The position numbers were made by a program, and so were the translations under genes. From the NCBI GenBank assembly GCA_905207905.1, contig CAJLNC010000118.1:1-5287 (forward strand): a stretch of DNA of 5,287 nt, in the 5' to 3' direction. This document shows, piece after piece, positions 1 to 4,197 of this stretch. The stretch is from an uncultured Lachnospiraceae bacterium (lineage in GTDB: Bacteria; Bacillota_A; Clostridia; Lachnospirales; Lachnospiraceae). The notes beneath the pieces were generated by a model that saw only the letters and a list, made by a program, of their open reading frames with translations, was not told the origin of the DNA and searched no databases. Within the stretch, counting starts at the first letter, position 1. Each line of letters opens with the position of its first letter.

Positions 1-76
1 CTGCCTTTGCAGCGATCTCAGTGATCGGCGCCATTGTAGTTTCCTGTGCGATTTCGATGTCTGTTTTGAATCCCAT
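1..76 (-). CDS. fhs: Formate--tetrahydrofolate ligase, N-terminal fragment (runs off the left edge)
   Basis: Only the first 25 codons are inside the window. The minus-strand reading starts MGFKTDIEIAQ and continues with an ETTMAPITEIAAKA stretch. This matches the conserved N-terminus of 10-formyl-THF synthetases (family proteins are about 555 residues). The enzyme joins formate to tetrahydrofolate using ATP and makes 10-formyl-THF in the cytosol, for purine synthesis and, in acetogens, the Wood-Ljungdahl methyl branch. The ATG at 76-74 is preceded by a good ribosome binding site 10 nt upstream, so the start is secure. The ZTP and THF riboswitches upstream independently support the assignment, since both classes control folate and one-carbon genes. 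The catalytic P-loop and the rest of the protein lie outside the window. Confidence 0.9.
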   Translation of the reverse strand, partial: MGFKTDIEIAQETTMAPITEIAAKA

Positions 77-86
77 GATAAATAAT

Positions 87-93
87 CTCCTTT
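87..93 (-). promoter_or_regulatory. Ribosome binding site of fhs
   Basis: On the minus strand the sequence is AAAGGAG, with 10 nt to the ATG. It lies well downstream of both leader terminators and is not part of either terminator stem. Control of fhs by the leader is therefore more likely through termination than by hiding this site. Confidence 0.75.
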
Positions 94-98
94 CAAAT

Positions 99-110
99 GT
101 GCCTTGGCAC
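99..110 (-). other. Small perfect hairpin just upstream of the fhs ribosome binding site
   Basis: GTGCC-AA-GGCAC is a perfect inverted repeat with only a 2-nt centre, about 6 nt upstream of the AAAGGAG site. As RNA it would need to open its innermost pairs to form a loop, so it is a short stem. It could set ribosome access or mRNA stability, but nothing shows a function. It has no T-tract, so it is not a terminator. Confidence 0.3.
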
Positions 111-199
111 TTAATGAACTATGATTTTTGAATTTCCGCAAATTCTGCTCTGCGGTGCTCCTCTCTCTTCTGTTCTTTACTCAATCGGTCAATAGGAAC

Positions 200-229
200 A
201 AAAAAGAGACTCTGCCTCGCAGAATCTCT
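200..229 (-). terminator. Intrinsic terminator of the THF riboswitch expression platform
   Basis: On the minus strand the 5' arm AGAGATTCTGC (229-219) pairs with the 3' arm GCAGAGTCTCT (215-205) over 11 positions, including one T.G wobble. The loop is the 3 nt GAG, and a run of six T (205-200) starts at the last base of the stem. It lies after the THF aptamer and about 120 nt before the fhs start, where an attenuator would be expected. The 3' arm occurs a second time upstream (300-290), which gives an obvious competing partner for the 5' arm. Confidence 0.85.
203..218. repeat. 16-bp direct repeat, copy next to fhs (3' arm and loop of the terminator)
   Basis: The 16 bp AAAGAGACTCTGCCTC (plus-strand spelling) are repeated exactly at 290-305. 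This copy provides the 3' arm and loop of the leader terminator. Confidence 0.8.
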
Positions 230-289
230 GAATTTCCAACAGCATCTATAAGATGTACCGTTAAGAATCTCGCAGTCTCACAACTGCGC

Positions 290-305
290 AAAGAGACTCT
301 GCCTC
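290..305. repeat. 16-bp direct repeat, upstream copy (candidate antiterminator strand)
   Basis: This is an exact copy of 203-218, located between the THF aptamer and the terminator. On the minus-strand transcript it contains GCAGAGTCTCT, identical to the terminator 3' arm. It can therefore pair with the terminator 5' arm (229-219) just as well. Because it is transcribed first, it can act as an antiterminator. In an alternative fold its AAGAG and CTCTT ends pair with each other, inside a stem formed by ACTGCG (316-311) and CGCAGT (288-283), and that would hide it. Confidence 0.65.
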
Positions 306-313
306 TTATACGC

Positions 314-409
314 AGTAGCGGAAGCGATACCGTAACGCGGACCAAGTCCTTCGTTCACACAGCATTTCTTCCCTGCATGTGACACTTAACGTACAATATC
401 TACTCTACT
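314..409 (-). ncRNA. Tetrahydrofolate (THF, folT-type) riboswitch aptamer
   Basis: On the minus strand this 96-nt segment follows the known THF aptamer almost block by block. It opens with AGTAG then AGTAGAT, followed by CGTTAAGTGT, a variable helix (CACA/TGTG arms), GAACGAAG, a short GGAC/GTCC hairpin, CGCG, GGTATC and finally TTCCGCTACT. The outer helix P1 is AGTAG (409-405) with CTACT (318-314), and GATA pairs with TATC in P2. The class binds reduced folates and usually controls folate transport or folate-using genes; fhs uses THF directly. The aptamer is recognised from memory of the consensus, not by a covariance model. It lies about 57 nt downstream of the ZTP terminator and upstream of a second terminator. 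Confidence 0.88.
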
Positions 410-465
410 TATGTATCACCGTTTCCGGCGGCTGATCGGTTTTTTCGGGAAGGAACCTTCGTGGT

Positions 466-501
466 AAAAATAAAGACAACATTTGTATATCAAATGCTGT
501 C
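466..501 (-). terminator. Intrinsic terminator of the ZTP riboswitch
   Basis: On the minus strand GACAGCATTTG (501-491) pairs with CAAATGTTGTC (485-475) over 11 positions with one G.T wobble. The loop is ATATA, followed by a T-rich tract (TTTATTTTT, 474-466). Its first four bases, GACA, are also the last part of the conserved CCGTCTGGACA strand of the ZTP aptamer. Ligand binding and terminator formation therefore compete for the same bases. This is the usual ON-switch layout of this riboswitch class. Confidence 0.88.
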
Positions 502-570
502 CAGACGGTCGACTCCATATTATTTTGATCACCCCGTGGTATCCCACGTTAATTCCGTCAGCGATCAAAA
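498..570 (-). ncRNA. ZTP (pfl motif) riboswitch aptamer
   Basis: On the minus strand the outer helix P1 is TTTTGATC (570-563) with GATCAAAA (530-523). Inside is CTGACGGAA, then the hairpin GTGG-GATA-CCAC followed by GGGG. After a short linker comes CCGTCTGGACA (508-498), the hallmark 3' strand of the pfl motif. GACGG in the 5' domain pairs perfectly with CCGTC in the 3' strand and forms the expected pseudoknot. The class senses ZTP/ZMP, the AICAR nucleotides that build up when 10-formyl-THF is short, and turns on purine and one-carbon genes. fhs, directly downstream, makes 10-formyl-THF and is a classic target. The 3' strand overlaps the following terminator. Confidence 0.92.
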
Positions 571-585
571 CCTCTCAACGCTGTT

Positions 586-614
586 AGTATAGCAAACCTT
601 TCTCTGTTTGTCAA
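586..614 (-). promoter_or_regulatory. Sigma-A-type promoter of the fhs leader
   Basis: On the minus strand the -35 box TTGACA (614-609) is perfect. It is followed by a 17-nt spacer (608-592) and the -10 box TATACT (591-586). Transcription would start near 580-577, a few nucleotides before the ZTP aptamer P1 helix. The leader before the fhs start codon is then about 500 nt and contains both riboswitches. Confidence 0.88.
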
Positions 615-806
615 TATTTTATCAAAGATTTTTTTACTTTTTTGATCGCAGCATCCATGTGGATCGGGCAACACAGATGCCCATGTCCTTTTTTAGGCAA
701 ATCTTCCTCCTTTGTCTGATTCTTGGATATTCTCCCCCCATCTGTCTATTTTCAAGCTCTCCCTTATGGAATACTGTATAGAAACAAAGTTCATCATGAC
801 GAGGAG
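615..806. other. Intergenic region between the divergent fhs and DUF308 transcription units
   Basis: This stretch lies between the fhs promoter (minus strand) and the start of the DUF308 gene (plus strand). It is T-rich on the plus strand at 617-644. It holds a plus-strand hairpin: GGGCA (666-670) with TGCCC (678-682), extended by GGA/TCC, followed by six T (689-694). This looks like a small terminator or attenuator, although no plus-strand gene lies upstream. I find no convincing promoter for the DUF308 gene; weak candidates are TTGGAT near 724 with TATTTT about 18 nt downstream, and an AT-rich stretch near 770-780. Confidence 0.4.
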
Positions 807-807
807 G
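802..807 (+). promoter_or_regulatory. Shine-Dalgarno sequence that questions the DUF308 start
   Basis: AGGAGG followed by TGA is a near-perfect anti-SD match. The in-frame GTG (807-809) begins inside it, with no spacer. ATT at 810 is too close as well. ACG at 816 is at ideal distance but is a very rare start codon. An out-of-frame ATG at 796 gives only a four-codon reading that ends at 810. Confidence 0.55.
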
Positions 808-1361
808 TGATTACTACGAAGCAGCTGAAAATAGCCAGAAACGGATACATTCTTATTTCTGTGGTCTTTTATATCACCGGACTTCTCTGTCTGATTCTCC
901 CGGATATTATGACCCAAAATGCGGTTCTGGCAGGAGGCATTATTCTGATTGTCTATGGCATCATCAAGATCATCGGATATTTTTCCAGAGACTTGTACTG
1001 CCTTGCCTTCCAATATGACTTTGCCTGCGGGCTGTTTCTCATCATTCTGGGCATTTTTGTTCTCTGTATGAATACCCGCTATCGTGGAAATTTTCTGGAA
1101 GGGTTGGGACTGTTGATTCTCCTTGACAGCCTTCTGGGAATCCAGACCACCATGGAGGCCCGTAAATTCGGACTCCCTTCCTGGCCGATGATTCTGGCCG
1201 TCTCCCTTCTCTCCGGCGCAGCAGGTGTGATCCTGTTTCTTTTCAAATCAAAAACTGCTGCCGGCTGTGCCCTTCTGGCAGAAGGTGTGATGAGACAGTA
1301 TATCGTCCAGTGTACCGTCCGTCTGTCCCCATGCAGAAAAAATACAGAGGAAAAATGCTGA
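807..1361 (+). CDS. DUF308 / HdeD-like membrane protein, six predicted helices, start uncertain
   Basis: From GTG 807 the product has 184 residues. Six hydrophobic segments are visible: GYILISVVFYITGLLCLIL, AVLAGGIILIVYGIIKIIGY, ACGLFLIILGIFVLC, GLGLLILLDSLLGI, WPMILAVSLLSGAAGVILFL and the less regular AAGCALLAEGVMRQYIVQC. The repeated pairs of short helices and the YFSRDLYCLAFQYD loop fit the DUF308/HdeD-like family of inner-membrane proteins found in many clostridia. The role of the family is poorly known; E. coli HdeD is linked to acid resistance, but that should not be transferred here. The start is awkward. GTG 807 overlaps the AGGAGG site, whereas ACG 816 (giving a 181-residue protein beginning xKQLKIARNGY) has ideal 8-nt spacing from that site. 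The next in-frame ATG falls after the first helix. The tail CRKNTEEKC is polar. The radical SAM gene follows 90 bp downstream and may be cotranscribed. Confidence 0.75.
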   Translation: MITTKQLKIARNGYILISVVFYITGLLCLILPDIMTQNAVLAGGIILIVYGIIKIIGYFSRDLYCLAFQYDFACGLFLIILGIFVLCMNTRYRGNFLEGLGLLILLDSLLGIQTTMEARKFGLPSWPMILAVSLLSGAAGVILFLFKSKTAAGCALLAEGVMRQYIVQCTVRLSPCRKNTEEKC

Positions 1362-1437
1362 ACCAAACAAACATCGCATCCGTGTATGCCGGATCCTAGA
1401 GTTCCCTTTATCCACTGATGCAGCGCTTTCAAAATAC

Positions 1438-1442
1438 GGAGG
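1438..1442 (+). promoter_or_regulatory. Ribosome binding site of the radical SAM gene
   Basis: GGAGG lies 9 nt upstream of ATG 1452. This supports that start over the in-frame ATG at 1461 (residue 4). The 90-bp gap after the DUF308 stop shows no clear terminator and no strong promoter. Confidence 0.75.
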
Positions 1443-1451
1443 AAATTACTT

Positions 1452-2801
1452 ATGAATGCAATGACAACTTTGAAAAAACTGGGTATTGAACAAACTTTTC
1501 GTTTTATCTATAAAGATCCTGATAAAAATATGGTAAAACTTTTAGACTGGGCTGACAAATTTTCCGGCGGTGAATTAGAAGCTCAGAGAAAAGCCATCCG
1601 GGAGGCAGTGACCGATCCGAATCATCCTTATTACAACTACGTCCGCCGTCTGTTTACAGATGTGGATCCTCACGTGCTGAGAACACTGGCAGTCAATTTC
1701 TTCATCAACGCTGCACTGGTAGGCTGGCCTAAGGAAGAAGAACTCCGCAAAAAATATAACTGCAACATCCCCTGGGCCATTCTTTTGGATCCCACTTCTG
1801 CCTGCAACCTCCACTGCACCGGATGCTGGGCAGCAGAATATGGCAACAAACTGAATCTTACCTTTGATGAAATTGACGACATTATCTGCCAGGGCAAGAA
1901 ATTGGGCGTGTATCTCTACATTTACACCGGTGGAGAACCCCTTGTGCGCAAAAAAGATCTGATTCGCCTCTGTGAAAAACATTCGGACTGCGTCTTTTTA
2001 TGCTTCACCAATGCCACTCTCATTGATGATGCCTTCACGGATGAGATGCTGCGGGTAGGAAACTTTGTTCCCGCCATCTCTCTGGAAGGCTTTGAGGAGG
2101 CCACGGACGGGCGCAGAGGCGATGGCGTATACAGCAAAGTGACAAAAGCGCTGGAACTGCTGCGCAGCAAAAAGCTGGTGTATGGAATCTCCTCCTGCTA
2201 TACCAGCGCCAACTATGAATCCATTACCTCTGAGGAATTTTATGATTCCCTGATTGAAAAAGGCGCTTACTTTATCTGGTATTTCCATTATATGCCAGTA
2301 GGAAACGATGCAGTTCCGGAACTGATGCCCACCCCGGAGCAAAGAATCGGCGTCTATCGCCGGATTCGGCACTACCGTGCAACCAAACCTCTGTTTGCCA
2401 TGGACTTCCAGAATGATGCGGAGTATGTCGGCGGCTGTATCGCAGGAGGACACCGTTATCTTCACATTAATGCCAATGGAGATATTGATCCCTGCGTGTT
2501 TGTTCACTATTCGGATTCCAATATCCGGGAAAAAACACTCCTGGAGGCGCTCCAGTCTCCCATGATGATGGCTTACCATGACAATCAACCCTTTAATGAC
2601 AATATGCTCCGCCCCTGCCCCATGTTGGAAAATCCGGAACGGCTGCGGCAAATGATAGCTGGAACAAATGCCCACTCCACAGATCTTCAGTCTCCGGAAA
2701 GCGTAGAGCATCTTTGCTCCAAGTGCGATCCGTATGCCAAAAACTGGAAGCCTGCAGCCGATCAGCTCTGGAAAGAATCACAGAAAAAGGAAATAGATTG
2801 A
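1452..2801 (+). CDS. Radical SAM protein with SPASM-like cysteine-rich C-terminus, substrate unknown
   Basis: The protein has 449 residues. A helical N-terminal region of about 110 residues is followed by the radical SAM core. C118, C122 and C125 form the CX3CX2C motif (CNLHCTGCWAAEYG), which holds the 4Fe-4S cluster that cleaves S-adenosylmethionine. TGGEPL (159-164) is the SAM-binding GGE motif. FTNATL, AISLEGF and SCYTSAN mark later strands of the barrel. The C-terminal part has GGCIAGG (C329), INANGDIDPCVF (C348), RPCP (C389) and LCSKC (C422, C425), a SPASM/twitch-like pattern that suggests one or two auxiliary clusters. No precursor peptide gene is seen nearby, so peptide maturation is not supported by context. 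The neighbours are a membrane protein and a TetR regulator, which allows but does not prove a role in the membrane or in lipid modification. I recognise the type as widespread in clostridia but know no assigned substrate. Confidence 0.88.
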   Translation: MNAMTTLKKLGIEQTFRFIYKDPDKNMVKLLDWADKFSGGELEAQRKAIREAVTDPNHPYYNYVRRLFTDVDPHVLRTLAVNFFINAALVGWPKEEELRKKYNCNIPWAILLDPTSACNLHCTGCWAAEYGNKLNLTFDEIDDIICQGKKLGVYLYIYTGGEPLVRKKDLIRLCEKHSDCVFLCFTNATLIDDAFTDEMLRVGNFVPAISLEGFEEATDGRRGDGVYSKVTKALELLRSKKLVYGISSCYTSANYESITSEEFYDSLIEKGAYFIWYFHYMPVGNDAVPELMPTPEQRIGVYRRIRHYRATKPLFAMDFQNDAEYVGGCIAGGHRYLHINANGDIDPCVFVHYSDSNIREKTLLEALQSPMMMAYHDNQPFNDNMLRPCPMLENPERLRQMIAGTNAHSTDLQSPESVEHLCSKCDPYAKNWKPAADQLWKESQKKEID

Positions 2802-2826
2802 AAAAGTAACCGAGGGCGAGTATAAT
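2798..2826 (+). promoter_or_regulatory. Promoter of the TetR-family regulator gene
   Basis: TTGAAA (2798-2803), a 17-nt spacer and a perfect TATAAT (2821-2826) form a strong sigma-A promoter. The -35 box overlaps the TGA stop (2799-2801) of the radical SAM gene. The regulator can therefore be transcribed on its own. Transcription would start near 2833, which leaves a leader of about 23 nt. Confidence 0.8.
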
Positions 2827-2837
2827 AATCCCATTAT
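2822..2837. promoter_or_regulatory. Inverted repeat at the -10 box, candidate TetR operator
   Basis: ATAAT (2822-2826) and ATTAT (2833-2837) form an inverted repeat with a 6-nt centre. It covers the -10 box and the expected start of transcription. A repressor bound here would block the promoter, which fits autoregulation by the TetR protein. The arms are short and AT-rich, so chance is a real alternative. Confidence 0.35.
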
Positions 2838-2855
2838 GATTTGGGAGAAAATTCT

Positions 2856-3404
2856 ATGAACCGCACAAAAGAAGCCCTCAGCGAAGCATTCTGGCAGATC
2901 CTGGAAGAAAAGCCCTTCAATAAGATCACTGTCCACGATATTGTGGAGCGGTGCCAGGTGAACCGCAACACCTTTTATTATCATTTTGCAGATATTCCCG
3001 CTCTCACAGAATACTCTGCAAAAGAATTGACGGATCAGATCCTGCAAAAACATTTTGATCCAGGATCCCCTTTAAGCTGCATCACTCCCATTGTGGAGGA
3101 GTGCCTGAAACGAAAAAAGGCCTGTCTGCATCTTTATCGTTCCGTTCAGCGGGAGGTTTTTATCCGCTATCTCAACGATGCCAGCTACTACTTTGTAAAC
3201 TGCTATCTGGAACGCACAGAGGATACACACGCGCTGTCCCAGGAAGACTGCAAGACCCTGGCTCACTTTTACAAATGTCTCCTCTCCGGTTTGATTCTGG
3301 ACTGGTTTGAATCCGATATGTCCTACGATTTCCAGGGGTTCTGCGAAAAAGTCTGTACGCTTCTGGATCTGGCAGGCAAACATACGAAAGAGCATCTCTT
3401 TTAA
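2856..3404 (+). CDS. TetR/AcrR-family transcriptional regulator
   Basis: The protein has 182 residues. The N-terminal helix-turn-helix domain is clear: TKEALSEAFWQILEEKPFNKITVHDIVERCQVNRNTFYYHF spans residues 4-44, with the typical VNRNTFYYHF recognition helix and start of helix 4. The C-terminal ligand and dimerisation part is weakly conserved. It ends in a KCLLSGLILDWFESDMSYD region like that of the DhaS-type TetR proteins common in clostridia. ATG 2856 is chosen because GGGAG (2843-2847) lies 8 nt upstream; an in-frame TTG at 2841 would overlap that site. The gene follows the radical SAM gene by 54 bp and has its own promoter. The target is unknown; the radical SAM and DUF308 genes, or itself, are the natural candidates. 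I see no terminator between it and sdaAB. Confidence 0.88.
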   Translation: MNRTKEALSEAFWQILEEKPFNKITVHDIVERCQVNRNTFYYHFADIPALTEYSAKELTDQILQKHFDPGSPLSCITPIVEECLKRKKACLHLYRSVQREVFIRYLNDASYYFVNCYLERTEDTHALSQEDCKTLAHFYKCLLSGLILDWFESDMSYDFQGFCEKVCTLLDLAGKHTKEHLF

Positions 3405-3445
3405 AAAGAAGCTGCCACAAAAGATATCCCGTACGCTCCTTTCAG

Positions 3446-3457
3446 GAGAAGCTTCTC
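3446..3457. promoter_or_regulatory. Perfect 12-bp palindrome upstream of the sda operon, candidate operator
   Basis: GAGAAGCTTCTC is a perfect palindrome about 60 bp before the sdaAB start. It lies just upstream of a possible extended -10 element, TGGTATCAT (3474-3482). It overlaps a second small inverted repeat, CTCC-TTTCA-GGAG. It could be a regulator site for serine dehydratase expression, but without a known regulator this is only a candidate. Confidence 0.3.
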
Positions 3458-3473
3458 GGAATGCAAGATTAGC

Positions 3474-3482
3474 TGGTATCAT
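3474..3482 (+). promoter_or_regulatory. Possible extended -10 promoter element of the sdaAB-sdaAA operon
   Basis: TG-G-TATCAT resembles an extended -10 box and lies in the 114-bp gap between the TetR gene and sdaAB. No good -35 box is present at the usual distance. Read-through from the TetR promoter is an alternative source of transcription. Confidence 0.3.
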
Positions 3483-3518
3483 AGAAAAAGCGATATTTCA
3501 CCTAACAGGAGGAAGCAC

Positions 3519-4187
3519 ATGAATTTTCTTAGTATTTTTGATGTGATCGGCCCCAATATGATCGGTCCATCCAGTTCCCATACAGCCGGAGCCGTTGCCA
3601 TTGCCCTATCCGCCAGAAAAATGTACGGAAGGCCTATTGAAAAGGTTACTTTTACCCTGTACGGATCTTTCGCCAGAACCTACCGGGGTCACGGAACCGA
3701 CAAAGCCCTTTTGGGGGGAACTTTGGGTTTCCATACAGATGATGAACGGATTCGGGATGCCTTTGAAATCGCAGACCGCATGGGAGTAGAGTACCATTTT
3801 ATTCCGGATGAAAAAACCGTCACCAACCACCCCAACACCGCGGATATCTTCTTTGAAGATAAGGAGGGCCACACCCTGTTTGTCCGGGGAGAATCCATTG
3901 GCGGAGGAAAGATGCGGATTGTCCGCATCAATCACATTGATGTGGAATTTACCGGAGAGTACAGTACCCTCATTGTTCAGCAGATTGACAAGCCGGGCGT
4001 GGTGGCTCATATTACCCAGTGCCTGAGTCTTCATAACATCAATATTGCTTTTATGCGGCTTTTTCGGGAAGAGAAGGGCACGACTGCTTTTACGGTGGTT
4101 GAATCTGATGAACCCATTCCCCGTGATATTCTGCAGTACATCCGAATCAATCCCAATGTTTCGGATCTGATGCTCATTGAAATGTAG
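3519..4187 (+). CDS. sdaAB: L-serine dehydratase, iron-sulfur-dependent, beta subunit
   Basis: The 222-residue product is the regulatory and structural half of the two-subunit L-serine ammonia-lyase, which deaminates L-serine to pyruvate and ammonia in the cytosol. It starts with the family signature GPSSSHTAGA (residues 16-25). It also has the YGSFARTYRGHGTDKALLGG block (48-67) and ESIGGGKM (125-132). An ACT domain follows from about residue 148 (YSTLIVQQIDKPGVVAHIT) to the end, as in type 2 enzymes of Gram-positive bacteria. The length is normal. ATG 3519 is preceded by AGGAGG with 6-7 nt spacing. The alpha-subunit gene starts 10 bp after the stop, in a shared operon. The ACT domain suggests amino-acid or metal-ion control, but no ligand can be read from the sequence. 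Confidence 0.95.
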   Translation: MNFLSIFDVIGPNMIGPSSSHTAGAVAIALSARKMYGRPIEKVTFTLYGSFARTYRGHGTDKALLGGTLGFHTDDERIRDAFEIADRMGVEYHFIPDEKTVTNHPNTADIFFEDKEGHTLFVRGESIGGGKMRIVRINHIDVEFTGEYSTLIVQQIDKPGVVAHITQCLSLHNINIAFMRLFREEKGTTAFTVVESDEPIPRDILQYIRINPNVSDLMLIEM

Positions 4188-4191
4188 GAGG
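4186..4191 (+). promoter_or_regulatory. Ribosome binding site of sdaAA, overlapping the sdaAB stop
   Basis: AGGAGG overlaps the last two bases of the sdaAB TAG stop and is 6 nt from ATG 4198. This fixes the sdaAA start at 4198, not at the upstream in-frame ATG 4177, which lies inside sdaAB. The layout favours coupled translation of the two subunits. Confidence 0.85.
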
Positions 4192-4197
4192 TTCCTT

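Noticed and set aside
136..155. CCGCA/TGCGG inverted repeat in the distal fhs leader
   Set aside because: The arms are 5 bp with a 10-nt loop and no T-tract; this is too weak to call as a regulatory element.
203..305. Start of a CRISPR array (two 16-bp repeats)
   Set aside because: There are only two copies, they are short, and one is part of a terminator hairpin. This is RNA-switch structure, not an array.
128..382. 84-codon plus-strand reading frame
   Set aside because: It lies antisense to the THF riboswitch and its terminator, has no ribosome binding site, and its composition follows the RNA elements. It is not a gene.
200..480. T-box riboswitch for the leader with the second terminator
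   Set aside because: The conserved T-box sequence (TGG-ACCGCG type) and specifier stem are absent, whereas the THF aptamer blocks are all present.
693..1013. 106-codon minus-strand reading frame opposite the DUF308 gene
   Set aside because: It is the shadow of the hydrophobic DUF308 coding sequence, with no start site signals or recognisable protein motif.
1998..2711. 237-codon minus-strand reading frame opposite the radical SAM gene
   Set aside because: The opposite strand encodes a protein with clear radical SAM and cysteine motifs; this frame shows no family features.
4177..4197. Upstream ATG as the start of sdaAA
   Set aside because: It lies inside sdaAB with no ribosome binding site, while ATG 4198 has AGGAGG 6 nt before it and gives the usual family N-terminus and length.
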